A stretch of 64,000 bases of DNA from Ancylostoma caninum (lineage: Eukaryota > Nematoda > Chromadorea > Rhabditida > Ancylostomatidae), in NCBI GenBank assembly GCA_037903475.1, contig JBAJFG010000545.1, positions 1,922,001-1,986,000 on the forward strand, written 5' to 3'. Numbering within the stretch: the stretch's first letter is position 1; each line of letters starts with the position of its first letter. A model generated the notes under the pieces. That model was not told the DNA's origin and did no database searches. It was given only the letters and a program-made list of their open reading frames with translations. Shown piece after piece: positions 1-10,868 of the stretch. A program made the translations under genes and the position numbers.

Positions 1-103
1 GGAAAGCGATTTCAGGAACAAAATCACCTGAAAATCGACTAATTTCGACTACTTCATGCAGACAGACTCAACAGAGTACAACACTTGGTAGAATCTACCA
101 ATG

Positions 104-165
104 CTGGGATTCATGAACGTTTCCGGGAAGATAATGATCTATCCGCGACTCTAAAGTGGGCGAGT
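104..165. repeat. Short dispersed repeat fragment
   Basis: This stretch (GGGATTCATGAACGTTTCC and the bases that follow) recurs in diverged form at about 9926-9985, and a shorter piece recurs near 10463. No coding signal is visible. The rest of 1-400 holds no gene I can support; an open frame on the minus strand at 237-503 runs into the neighbouring SINE-like element and is not a gene. Confidence 0.45.
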
Positions 166-401
166 TCTCCCGGGGAAAATGGGTATTCATCAAAGTGACC
201 GGTCTTGGCCAGCCTTTACGAGTAAAGGTAAAGATATCAAGATAGATCACATTTTGAATCACTCCTCAACCCTGAGTGAGCACGAAGGTTAAAACCTTCC
301 CGTACATAAATCTCATCTTGGATGGAGTCATTGGGAAAATGGTTCCTTGCACGGTAACTCCCTAGCAGAGTCTCATAATTTTCAGTGATACGTGATAAGG
401 C

Positions 402-765
402 ACACATTTGTGTGCTACAACGCGTGCTCGCATAGCTCAGGGGGTTAAGCGAATGATCGACGTCGTGACGGTCAGGGGATCGAATCCTGTCCTGTACCGA
501 CATTTTGCAAATACATATAGTATGCTGCCTACGGCTGTTGCAGTTCTCTAACTAACACCAATATAAAGAGTAGCCCGGATGGCTCAGTGGTTTGAGTGGC
601 AGATTGCAATCTGTCCCTATCGCTGGTTCCACTCCGTTGGAGATCCAGAGTTAAGTATCGCAGTGTTTGGGGTTCACTGCTTGGAACGTCCCCCGTGATC
701 TCCTTCGGGTAGTCCAGGAAGGCATCCGGCAACGTTTTGCATAAATTTCTAAGATAAATCACGGT
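402..765 (+). mobile_element. tRNA-derived SINE-like element, copy 1 (two tRNA-like heads)
   Basis: The unit contains two tRNA-like modules in series. Module 1 has an A box (TAGCTCAGGGG, 433-443) and a B box (GGATCGAATCC, 477-487). Module 2 has an A box (TGGCTCAGTGG, 580-590) and a B box (GGTTCCACTCC, 625-635). These match the RNA polymerase III internal promoter consensus almost perfectly, and a D-arm-like stem (GCTC/GAGC) and an anticodon-arm-like stem (CAGAT/ATCTG) can be drawn. A non-tRNA body follows, ending near GCAACGTTTTGCATAAATTT. A 390-bp-offset direct copy starts at about 792 and an inverted copy lies at 52168-52495. SINEs with tRNA-derived heads are well known; that this is a mobile SINE is inferred from the three copies. 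Confidence 0.72.
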
Positions 766-791
766 AAGCGTGAGTGTGAGTAAGAGAAGGA

Positions 792-1153
792 ACACGTTTG
801 GGTGCTACATTGCGTGCTCGCATAGCTCAGTGGGTTGAGCGAATGATCGACGTCGTGACGGTCAGGGGATCGAATCCTGTCCTGTGCCATCATTTTGCAA
901 ATACATATAGTATGCTGCCTACGGCTGCTGCAGTTATCCAACTAACACCAATATAAAAAGTAGCCCGGATGGCTCAGTGGTTTGAGCGGCAGATTGCAAT
1001 CTGTTCCTATCGCTGGTTCCACTCCGTTGGAGATCCAGAGTTAAGTATCGCAGTGTTTGGGGTTCACTGCTCGGAACGTCCCCCGCGATCTCCTTCGGGT
1101 AGTCCAGGAAGGCATCCGGCAACGTTTTGCATAAATTTCAAGATAAATCGCAG
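792..1153 (+). mobile_element. tRNA-derived SINE-like element, copy 2
   Basis: This is a tandem direct repeat of copy 1 with only scattered substitutions. A/B boxes lie at 823-833 and 867-877 (module 1) and 970-980 and 1015-1025 (module 2). The 390-bp spacing suggests either local tandem duplication or nested insertion into the tail of the first copy. The open frames that cross it on both strands (for example 969-1286 plus) are translations of the repeat and not genes. Confidence 0.72.
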
Positions 1154-3440
1154 TTGTTCGTCGAGTAAATTGTGCACTTTCGTCGAAAACCTGAGAAGCT
1201 GTAAAGTGTGGGCTAAGGTGGAGCTCCACTGGCGACGGAGGAATATTTCTTCAGAAGAGCAAACCAGGAACTTGATGGCGATCTGATTTCAGAGCTGCTA
1301 GATTTCTGAAGGCGATGACTTGGCATAACGTAGTAAGAGTTGTTCACACCAGCCCCACATTGGTGGTAGATGACCAGCTTTTAAACCTCACCACTTCAAA
1401 CCTCGCAAAACTGGTGACAAGAGGCTCCATGAGGTGCTCCAGAGAAAGAATGTGTACTCATAGACGATTCAGAAAATAAAAGGACTATTGGATAGAAGAA
1501 AAGTTTTTCTATTTTAGCTTAGGGCGCTATGCTATGACTCGCCTTCGGAGCATTGTTTATCTGATTTGTGGAGATCAAGTCTTTTGTTAAAGGAAAAACT
1601 TTAAAATAAGGCTATTTCAGTCGAAAAAATCATCGCCTTTCCCCCTCGTTCTCCCTACCATGAACCTTGAATACGACGGTTGCGTGCGGTTGAGCTCAGG
1701 TTTTCAATCCTGGCTTCCGCATGGGAGCGTCAACAATTGTCTGAAAATTACAACGTTCGACGGCGACATATCGTCACGTCTTCTCGACGACCCGCTGTCA
1801 CACGATGCTCATATGAGGCGTGAATTCTGTAATGATAATAGCTAGGTGGACAGAACTTTATTCTGCTTCCAATTTTCCCTCAGTGAAAGGCGACATAGGG
1901 GCTCTTCCGAGTTCACAGTTCGTAGCATTTGGCCTCTTCTTCCCCAGTTTGCCCCAGTTTTATCAGCTGATGTCTCTACCACAACTTTTACTATAAAAAT
2001 GATGATGTCGGCGTTATAATTTCTTGAAAAACGGTTAGGTCACGATGTGATACGGTCCACCATGTTTACTGCTCCCACATCCATCATGTTGCCTCTAGAA
2101 ACTGGAAGAAATGTTATGAAATGTTTATAAGACTAGAATTCAAAATATTCATCCTCTATTTTGGGAAATGCAGTGTTAGCAAGCTTTTAATTTCCTCGTT
2201 ACAGAATAATTCCGAGCAAAATAAATGGAAATTAAACATGTCATCAGTCCAATAATTTTTCGTAGTATTTACGTCAGCACTGTGAGCACGTGGCTTTGGA
2301 AGTTTTGAACTCCGTTAAGAGTTAATAGAAAATTCCTTGTCTGTTGTTCCGAAAGCGTTCATCATCTCCTTTCTGTGAATCGCTGTTAAGATAAGATATT
2401 TCGTGCTCTAACGGCTAGCTTGACTACGAAAGAGGCCTAGAATTTGAGGTAGAGTTGCTGAGATCTTTCATCTGATGGTTTGCTCGATATTGTCCTTTCA
2501 GGCTCTAAAGAAGACGATACTGCGAAAGCATGTAGCGTCGTGAAGAATAATACCACCCTGAAGAGTAATAATAAAGAGTAATACCTGCTAAGGAGGACAT
2601 AAAACCATCTTCAAGAGGTTCATTGATGGTCCGATCTCTCATCTAATAGGAAATTCACTTTTCATTTTTCATGAGAGCTCCTCCTATGCGTCTAGGTTCA
2701 GTTTCATAATTCAATGAAACCTTTGCAGGCTTAGGCCATGAGGCTGCGTTGCTATTAAAGTGCCACAAGTTGTCTTTCTCCTGGAAATCGCGATGCTTGA
2801 ATAGCTTCAGAACCCAGGGGTGTGCGGAATTTTCCGTTTTCCGCTCATTTTTGGGCTTCCATTTTGCGTTTTCCGTTTTACGGGTTTTTGGCCCAGAAAA
2901 CGGAAAATCCTGGAAAATCGTAGAGCTAGAGGGATCTTTGTTTTCGGCGTATTTCCCTAGTTTGAAGAGGGTTCACGTTTTACGAGATTTGAAATTTTAC
3001 TTCCGCACATGCCTGTCCAGAACTCTGACCATTATTCTTGCATTGTCTCGTTCAAGAACTACAGTATAACCTACCAGTTATCTTACTATTGTAGAAGGTC
3101 GGTCTATGGCCTTGCTGCATAGATTGTCCACTCGAAAACTTGTCCACAACGAGCTTTTGAAGCTCACGCTGAGAGACACGACAAATTCCTTCCGATACCC
3201 TAGGAGAAATGCTCAAATCTTGCCGCTTTGCTCTCTGGGGCATATTAACCACGGAATCCAAAACATAATGAAATTGGCGCTTCATGCTGCTAGATGTATT
3301 TAGTTTTGTCTTTTAGCACAGGCATGTGTTTTGGCATCTTATCCTTGAGCCAATGTAGTATAAACTCTAAATTATGTGTAATAGCTATAAGTTAATCGAA
3401 TTCCCATTCATAGCTGATTTCCGCTCACTCCTGTTCCATG
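1154..3440. other. No supported gene
   Basis: I see no convincing exon set here. The best open stretch is plus-strand 1660-1845, a 61-codon frame opening with a Met codon, with ordinary-looking composition in its second half but no matching splice partners. It could be chance or an isolated exon. Confidence 0.4.
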
Positions 3441-3504
3441 CTATGTACGTACCTGGTCGCGAGTCTATTTTAGGCATGCTGCTGGATCTAGAGCTCGGAT
3501 GCAT

Positions 3505-3610
3505 TGTTTACGTTACCCGTGGTAGATATGTTAACCCTTAGGTTAATGATGTTTAAACTTGGGAGTGTTATCACTGCCATCCTGGGTATCCCTAGTGATG
3601 CATGCGGTTG
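3505..3610. mobile_element. MITE-like repeat (GATTACCC family), diverged copy
   Basis: The segment runs from GGATGCATTGTTTACGTTACC to CCCTAGTGATGCATGC. The two ends are imperfect inverted copies of the GCATCATTGAGATTACCC family end that recurs across the window (best preserved at 50081-50188). There is no coding capacity. Confidence 0.45.
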
Positions 3611-4311
3611 TGGGTCCTGGTTCTGGGCAAAACCAGCAACCCACGTCTACTACTTTTAGTTGCTACACGCTTTAAACTCACATTTCCCTCAGAGAGCTAG
3701 TGAAAAGAGATGATGGCGCATGTCGAAATACGCCTCGATACCTCGGTGAAAAAGCACATGTCACTCAGCGAGTGCAAATCCACCACATGTCGCTGCTCGC
3801 GTTTCAGAAGTGAAATTCGCAGAGAAGAGCGTTTTGCTGCATTGTTAAGGCATGAAATTACCATTACAATTACAGAAACGCTCTAATCATCCGGGGAATT
3901 CTACACAAGCACGTGTTTCATTAGCAGATAGTGGGATAATCACATACTATTAGGCTAAGTGTCTATTGTAAGAGTGCAACTGCAGAGTTCGACCGTTCAT
4001 TTAGAGTCCGTAACATCATCCGAAGTTTTTGCTGTGTTGGCTCAAAGTGATTTCGAGTTTGAGTTTTGATGCAATTCGCTGTTGTTACTAGTCGTGACGT
4101 AGGATAAAAAGTTACGATTGTGAATAGTCTACGGACATTTACCACCAGCATGCGCAGCGTCAGGCCGTTTTTGCCATTTTGATCTCAAGAAGAAACGTCC
4201 AGAAATGGTTAGAAAGATACCTGAACTTACTCTAGCGCCTTATTACTCACCTTGGCTCAGAAGTGACCTGCTCTTCCCAGGAATGAACGTGGAATAGCGG
4301 TTTTCTATACC

Positions 4312-4554
4312 ATGTTTTACAGGGTTCTGACGCGCGCAGGTGGTAAGTGTTCGATAATCAGGTCCTACAGCAGAAATGTAATGAATGACTTCCAAAATCC
4401 TCTCGAAATTCACAAATTATCAGGTAATGAGCTAGCGCATCAGAAAGCATCTAGAAAATTCCTTCTCAAATATTATTGGAGACAACTACTCATAATCTTT
4501 GCTGCAGCCTCAATGTACATGAAGCTAAAGGTTTGGTCAAGTAGCATTCAATAA
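4312..4554 (+). CDS. Candidate single-exon small protein, mitochondrial-presequence-like N terminus
   Basis: An 80-codon frame opens with an ATG in a fair context. The N terminus (MFYRVLTRAGGKCSIIRSYS) is rich in Arg and Ser, lacks acidic residues and ends in an RSYS pattern, as mitochondrial targeting sequences often do. The C-terminal half has a basic stretch followed by a hydrophobic run (LLIIFAAASMYMKL), compatible with one membrane helix. There is no intron of plausible length inside. No family was recognised. It could be a small inner-membrane protein, a retrocopy, or a chance ORF; no flanking exon or clear poly(A) signal decides this. Confidence 0.3.
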   Translation: MFYRVLTRAGGKCSIIRSYSRNVMNDFQNPLEIHKLSGNELAHQKASRKFLLKYYWRQLLIIFAAASMYMKLKVWSSSIQ

Positions 4555-4708
4555 CCCCTTCCCGACGAAATCATAAATAGATTTTTTGGAAAAGCACAGC
4601 TGAAATAGGGAAGAGTGCGAAACCGAAAAAAAAACAGACACTGACAAATTATTCCTGGAGCAGTTTCGAAAGGAAATCCTACTTACGTATATAGGCATTC
4701 CTACTGTT

Positions 4709-4858
4709 ATAGTCCGTTCCAAAAACGGTAGTAGTTGAGTTTTACTGCTTATAATCTGCATTTTTCGCCTGCGTCTTCGAATATGGCACTATTTCTCGCG
4801 TTACCCCTTTCTCTAATATCTCCACACTATTTATGTTCTTTGGTAAAACATGCTATAG
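4709..4858 (+). repeat. Dispersed repeat R, copy 1
   Basis: This segment of about 150 bp begins ATAGTCCGTTCCAAAAACGG and ends near AAACATGCTATAG. It is clearly related along its length to 10719-10868 (same strand) and 17454-17598 (opposite strand). Shared landmarks are AGTAGTTGAG, ATCTGCATTT, CGCCTG, GCACTATTTCTCG and TCTCTAATATCT. Diverged traces occur near 24360-24480 and 37030-37150. Function is unknown; a non-autonomous element is likely. Confidence 0.6.
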
Positions 4859-5225
4859 GAACGGCAGCTCTGAACGAAGAGGAGGAGGTGCCGACTCTGT
4901 TATTTATTTGTCGTTGCCGGAAAATTTTCCACCTTGTGAAGGAATTTCACATCCCTCTGATAGCAGTGGCGGACATATGTAGAAAGTGAGCGAAAGGGAG
5001 GGTGGAAACATGGAAAAAAGTAGGATCTGCGCCGTTTTGGGAGTGGAATCCGGACGGAAAATAAAAATAATGAAAACATGAACCCCTTGCGTCCGCTATT
5101 GTTTGATAGGATTAGGAAGCCTTTTCCCACAAAATCTATAGGAGGCCGTAGAGTTCTTGGAACTGTGGTAGAGTAAGGCCGTGTTTACCACCTACCTCTA
5201 TTTTTGCACCTACTCAGACAATTTT

Positions 5226-5420
5226 TCGGAAGGACCGCAGCAGAAAACCGGAAGAACCGACAGGTGACCCGCGGTCCTTCCGGTTTCCTGCTGCATTTCT
5301 TCCGAACAGCTGCTGCGGTCCTTCCGAATGACTGCTGCGGTCCTTCCGAAATTTTTTATCTCTGCGTCTATCGCTTCTTAACCACATGAGCGCGATCTCT
5401 TTCTGCTGCGATCCTTCCGA
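5226..5420. repeat. Cluster of an 18-bp motif in direct and inverted copies
   Basis: The 18-mer CTGCTGCGGTCCTTCCGA occurs at 5310-5327 and 5332-5349, with close variants near 5403-5420 and a partial copy around 5270-5285. A perfect reverse complement lies at 5226-5243. The inverted copy can pair with any of the direct copies to form a strong hairpin. It is not in a convincing reading frame. Confidence 0.6.
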
Positions 5421-5748
5421 CAGTTTGTCTGAGTATCAATTTTCTCCGCGTAAACATAGAAATCGCCAGTACAAATGGAGCAAGAGCTGGTACTTTTTTT
5501 CGCCATTTTTGGACCACTATAGGTAAATTCATATTGGCTTGGAAGCTGTAACGTATTCTTGGAGAAAATCGAACTTGCATATTGCCTCGAGAGGAAAAAA
5601 AATGGATTTTCCTCTGGAGCACTTCTTTATCGTCCTAATGGATCTATCAGGGTGTAATTGTTGTTGCTCACGAGCTCTGATCCCTTAGCCGTCCGACCTT
5701 TTTAAGAGTGCTCTATAATTACAAGTGCTTTATGCTGCTGATTTACAG

Positions 5749-5935
5749 AGCACGCAATCGTTCGTCATCCGAGAATTCCAGTTTTCCAAGCGTCAGCCTA
5801 TCGCATGTGCTTTGAAATCCCCGAAAAAATCCATGCCGCAGACATTGTCCGGAGCCGCAGCTGAGACTTGGGTCCGGCGTTATTCGATAGTATCAAAACA
5901 ATGCCGAGTAATGAATGTGTTTAATACTAAAGCAG
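5749..5935 (+). CDS. Candidate isolated coding exon
   Basis: A 187-bp open segment is bounded by a good acceptor (GATTTACAG, ending 5748) and a good donor (GTATGTG, starting 5936). It stays open in one frame for 62 codons and leaves phase 1. The peptide is basic, with repeated Ser/Gln and Lys pairs; no domain was recognised. The following region (6162-6492) has two further protein-like stretches, one ending EKLLQILEIQ and one with a KCTSPKCLGC cysteine cluster, but I could not join them in phase. It may be part of an undetected plus-strand gene or a false exon. Confidence 0.25.
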
Positions 5936-6939
5936 GTATGTGTCAAGTGCCGCCGTGATATCCGGCCGAAGCTATTGCATAACTGATGTGCAGGTCTCGT
6001 CGTCTCGTTGTGGTATACGGTACTCAGCCGTCGTCGATTGACGTCGACTCGGCACGGATATGTGCAAGCAGCGGCATTCAGCGTTGAGCAGAAACATGCG
6101 CTCCATTAAGCGTGCATCCGTCGCTGTTTCTTACTGTAGCACCACTCATTGCTCCACATAGATGCTTAGTTCTGACCTGGAAGGGGTATGTTCACGGGAA
6201 TATGTAGGCGTTGGTGGCGAGGACGCTTCCAAATTTTACGGTGATAGACCTTTTGAAAAACTGCTGCAGATTCTTGAAATTCAGGTTGTACAAACAGAAT
6301 TACCTCATTCTGGTAAAGGTCAGGAGATTTGTTCAGATTCATGAATTGCTGGCTATTAATCCAGTAATTATAGCTTGTCAGATTAGGAAGTGCACGTCTC
6401 CTAAATGTCTTGGATGCACCAAAGATGAGAATCGTTTCTCAAACGAAAACTCTGAAATTTCTTTACCTGTTAATCAGGTCGACCAGGTCTAAGGTAATTT
6501 CAGAAGGAAACGATGCCGAATGGAAAAAAGCCAGCAACTGTTTATTTGTTTATTTATCCAGTTGTTAGCACTATATTTTATGACCATGTGGACTTACAAG
6601 AGAGGAACAATGTATGTAGACTGTTGTGAAATAATGATTTATGGAGCATCTTTGAATCCCCAAATTAAACCATTTCCCTTCGTGGATTTGACAGCAAGCA
6701 CACAGACGAAGGTTAGGAAGAAAAACCTAACTTGTTCTTGTGCCTTTAGCACTGATACTACCACAATAATTTATTTTCTATTCTATATATTTCTATTTTT
6801 CATAGTTTGTTCATATATTGTTCCTCTGAGTAGTCACCGTTCTTCACCTTTTCTTGCTCCTTGTTTTTCTTCTCTGATTCGCTCCAGTAAGCACCCAGAT
6901 TACGGTTTCACACGCGTAAATTCCGCATTGCTTAAGAGG

Positions 6940-7005
6940 GACAGGGGACCCCAAACGTTGAGGTCCCTAGGGGTTCAATGCTTGGACGTCCCAGTAACTT
7001 CACAC
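6940..7005 (+). mobile_element. Fragment resembling the SINE-like body
   Basis: The stretch GGGGTTCAATGCTTGGACGT corresponds to the GGGGTTCACTGCTTGGAACGT part of the SINE-like unit and neighbouring bases also match loosely. It lies inside the 181-codon plus-strand open frame 6520-7065, which argues against that frame being a gene. Confidence 0.4.
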
Positions 7006-7677
7006 GTAAGTAAATTGATAGAACGGGAATATTTTCTGGATGTTCTTCTAGTTTTTTCTTACTGAGTTGTGTACGCCGAACAGCTTTTCTGCGTTCTTTA
7101 TTGTTAGAAAGTCTCCTTCAAACCACTTCCCATTCACTGCTGAAATTTTCATTTTCTTTTTGTTGTATGCCAGAAAAATGATAGCTGTCCTTCTTTACTG
7201 TTGCAGTAGTTGCGGACAATTACTGTCCTTTTCATCCCTTATTTTTATTCTTTTTTGAGTGATTGTTTTCTCTCTATTCAAAATAAACTGTTTGTTCAAC
7301 AATTTTATCTTTAAAAGGTTAGTCATCACGGTTCATAAACTGGAGTAGACTGCATTTTCCCACTCTCCACCCCCCCCCCACGCCTTTCTGACTTCGTCAA
7401 TTACGTTTTCATTCAAAGATGTCGCCTATTTTTCTCATTTTTCTGAGCACTTTTTTTTTGGTTGGATTATTCCAGCCAACAGATTTTGACTTTTCCGCAA
7501 TATTATACTTATTAATTCACTGCTCCAAACAAACAAATAAGTAAATAAATTTCCCAAAATAATGATTTCTCCTCGTTTATCCTCATTTGTTATTCAAGTG
7601 ACTGTGACCTCCTCTCCACCCTCATTTTGCTCATCATATCCCTCTGCCTTCATAGTGCCAGCTCTGTTTTTCGTCAG

Positions 7678-7778
7678 TCGTCTCCTCTCGTCATGCATCG
7701 CCAGTCCTGGAACAGTTGCTGGCGTATGGATGTGATAAACAGCTGGCTGCACACGCTCGATATGTCAGGCAGTACTAG
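7678..7778 (+). CDS. Candidate terminal exon with UBA-like sequence
   Basis: After an acceptor (TTTTTCGTCAG, ending 7677), phase-2 reading gives 32 codons and a stop at 7776-7778. The peptide contains SPVLEQLLAYGCDKQLAAHA, whose helix-loop pattern (EQLLAYGCDKQLAAHA) resembles part of ubiquitin-associated (UBA) domains, where a G-(C/F/I)-x(2)-x-x-A-x-x-A-L pattern is usual. If real, it is the C-terminal end of a plus-strand protein whose upstream exons I did not find. The other frames of the same segment are also short and open, so this rests on the peptide pattern and the acceptor only. Confidence 0.33.
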
Positions 7779-8180
7779 GGTGTATGTAGTTGGGAAAAAT
7801 TTTAAAAATAGAGTTCATGCTTGTGGGACAGTGCTGTGAAGAATTCTGTAGCAACGAAGTCTTCATGCGAGTCTGCGGTTCTTCCGTCGAATCTAGGCGT
7901 CTTTTTAGTGAACATTCTACAATAATAAGAAACGTTTAGCTCGGAAATATTGAGCCGACTTGTTGCTGCTCCGTCAACATTATAGATGTGAAATTTTATC
8001 GTTATGATGAAGTAAATAATGAGAAAATTGAGCGAGTATCGTTGGTCGTCACTTCTCGCGGAGTATAGCACCCTGCAGCGCCGCGGACCGATGAAGGCGA
8101 TTGATTTTAGGCGCGGCATCGGTGGCGTTGCTGCGGCACAATCAATAATCAATAGTCAATAATCGATGCGCATCAAGGTC

Positions 8181-8223
8181 TATTTATTTATTTATTTGTT
8201 TATTTATTTATTTATTTATTTGT
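8181..8223. repeat. (TTTA)n microsatellite
   Basis: Tandem TATT/TTTA units with one TTTG interruption. An equivalent run in the other orientation occurs at 34513-34557. Confidence 0.9.
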
Positions 8224-9602
8224 GGCATGCACTTTCAGGTGCGAATGAACAATTAAGCAACTCGACTAGAACACCGAAAAAAAATTAGGAACAGTGTTAA
8301 ATCATGGAGGCGACGGCGACGCGGACTGCTATACTCCACGTGTAGTATAACCTGCAGAAATGTAAAAGTGTAGACAACTACTCCGGATTTTCAGGAATGT
8401 CTCGGTCCGGTCCTGCAGGTGAACTTGCCAGAACTCTTCTTTGGCGAATATATAAAAATAGGAGATGTCAGGAACAATCAAAGAATTCCATGCGATTTCA
8501 GCCAAATTTCTGCACCACCACATTTCTTCCATGCGTCCACCGAGCTCTGCAATGTGTTTCCTGACCCCTAGCAACCGTTAGTCATTCGCTGTCGTCGCGG
8601 CGATTATGAAACATGCACCCTTCCTCCAAAATGCACGTTTTTCCTTTGCTTCGTAAATTTCCAGACTTCCGTGCTTCTGTGATGAATTCGGTGGCCGCTC
8701 GGTCCCTGTTAGCGACGCTGTAGCCTTGTGCGACTAATTGCCCTCGCCTTATCAAGTAATGTGATGGGGTGAAAGCAGAACCAGATAAGACGAAGCGAAA
8801 CCGATCGTTTTTCGATGGGGAACAGCGCGTTTTGAAATCGTTTGATAGCGCTGCTAGTACACTCATCTCTCGAGGGGTAACTGTATACAGAGAACAGTTA
8901 CCTCCTGGGGTTACGCTTCTTTTCAGCATCGTTTTCTTTCAGAATCCGATACGTTCTGGAAGTGAAGTAAATTTTCCTCGTCCGCTGTTGAGTTGAATCG
9001 CCCGACGGATAAAATCTATTCTTTGAAAAGATAATGATAACAATGGTCCAATAGGTCATTCTGTTCCGGCTCTATCTACGTCTAAATAGATGTCGTCGTC
9101 TCTTGCGAAATAGCCAAAGACGGATGCACGCACGCAAGCAAGACGTTTGCGTCTAGTAGCTTCTGAGCACGTGCGAAATTTTTACACCCTTCCAGCCACT
9201 GCACTCGTCATATCCAGCGCTCTTCATGAAAAACCTACCACGAATAATCTGGCTTTCCTTTGATCCAGGAACTGCAGGTCGAACTATTAGGACACTGTTA
9301 CATAATTTCCACCTTTCTTGAACACGTGTTTTTGAAAACCTGAGGAGAATTTCGTAAATTTTGGCTAAATTTATGATTATACAATTTTCCTTTCTATTCA
9401 GAATCCAATGCAGGTGAAAGTAATTCCATTGTGGCCATCGACTTCAGATATCGGTGTGGATAAATCAGTAGAATTTCGTGGCAATTGCGAAGCGTTCCGT
9501 GGAAACCACACCATTTTCCCTCACTCCCGGCGAGCGTCCCCACTTTGTTGCTTAGACCCATAGGTACAGCAAAGTGACTGCTTTTAAATTTTGAAGGAAT
9601 AA

Positions 9603-9899
9603 ATGAGTTTTTCAGCTGACCTGGCTTCCACTGTGCGCTTTTTGTCAGATCATAGGAGCGCTTGGATTGGGAGAAAAAGAATGCCAAAATTAGTGGCCTC
9701 TAGTATTGCCAGACTTCGTTCTTTGCTGAGTAGCTCGCTGAATCCTATCGCGGCAGAGGAAGATTCACGCCAGCAAAATGACAAAAGACCTCTAGCTGCT
9801 GTGACTCAAAGGTCGTTTGATAGCTTTGGCTGCTCGCCTTTTTATAGGTGTTTTTGCTGGAAACTTTTGAACAGCAAGAACTTTTTGACTATGCGTTGA
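9603..9899 (+). CDS. Weak ORF with dibasic site and FDSFGC motif
   Basis: A 98-codon open frame. It contains a KR pair followed, after a few residues, by RSFDSFGCSPFYRCF, which superficially resembles a neuropeptide released from a precursor at basic sites. There is no convincing signal peptide at either candidate Met, and there are no supporting splice sites except a possible donor after SPFY (TATAG/GTGTTT). A chance ORF is as likely. Confidence 0.15.
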   Translation: MSFSADLASTVRFLSDHRSAWIGRKRMPKLVASSIARLRSLLSSSLNPIAAEEDSRQQNDKRPLAAVTQRSFDSFGCSPFYRCFCWKLLNSKNFLTMR

Positions 9900-10718
9900 G
9901 TCACACATCGACACTGCACTTGTGGGATTCATAAACGTTCCCAGGAAGGAAGTGATCTACCTGCCCCGCTACTCCAAATTAGATGAATTCTTTCGGTAAA
10001 AACGGATATATTTCCTGCGAATGACCCTTTTCGATCAGCGACGACAAGTAAGCGTAATCATAGCAAAATTTGCCGTACAATTTCATGAAAACCCGTCCGT
10101 TCTCGATGAGCAGGAAGCTGAGAACTTTTCCGGAAAAGTCCATGAATCCCGCCACAGAACGAAACCCAGAAAAAATGGTAATGTGTCCTCTGCTGAGAAC
10201 ATTGTACTACACCCTAATGATGTGCCAGTCGAGACAGAAAAAATCATACCTGAACAGTAATGATACCATATTCTATTTGTCGTGCAATACCCATGACACT
10301 GTGTGACAGAATACAGGTCTGAACTGGCTGTTAACGCAATTAGTGCATTTGGTTTCTTGTGAAAGGTAGGGGTGACAGAGAAGTCGATGCGGAATTGTTT
10401 CTTTTCATCGCATCGGTTCAAAAACTAAACACACGCCTAATCGAACAATCAAGATCAGTGGTGCGAATCATGGACGTTTCCAAGAAGATACCTCCCCCCC
10501 CTCCCCTCTCCGCTTTCAGAAGTGGATGAGACCTGAGGCTAAAGGACGGTATGCTTTGTTTAACTGTTCTCAGACAGCGATGGCAAATATCCCGAGAAGG
10601 AAGGGATAGGGAGCATAGCAACAATTGTGAAAAGCCTGTCCCACAAATTTTCATGGACTACACCACGGATCGTCCCAATTTCTTTGCGGTACGTTTTCCA
10701 CTGCGAATTATGTTATGC

Positions 10719-10868
10719 ATAGTCCCTTTCAAAAACGACAATAGTTGAGTATTTCTGCCTAATATCTGCATTTCTCGCCTGCCTCGCCGAATGCAGCACT
10801 ATTTCTCGTTTTCTCTACTTCTCTAATATCTTCACAACTATGTTCTCCCGTGAAACACACTATACACA
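10719..10868 (+). repeat. Dispersed repeat R, copy 2
   Basis: It begins ATAGTCCCTTTCAAAAACGA and ends GTGAAACACACTATACAC. It aligns through its length with 4709-4858 and with the reverse complement of 17454-17598. This copy has kept the terminal GAAACACACTATA, also seen in copy 3. Confidence 0.6.

Noticed and set aside
433..487. True tRNA gene
   Set aside because: The A and B boxes are good, but the acceptor stem does not pair and the unit recurs as part of a larger repeat, so a tRNA-derived SINE fits better.
237..1286. Several open frames of 60-105 codons on both strands
   Set aside because: They are translations of the two tandem SINE-like copies; the same peptides recur at 52170-52370.
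6520..7065. 181-codon plus-strand ORF with hydrophobic stretches
   Set aside because: It is low in complexity, contains T-rich runs and a SINE-body fragment, and has no splice partners or family pattern.
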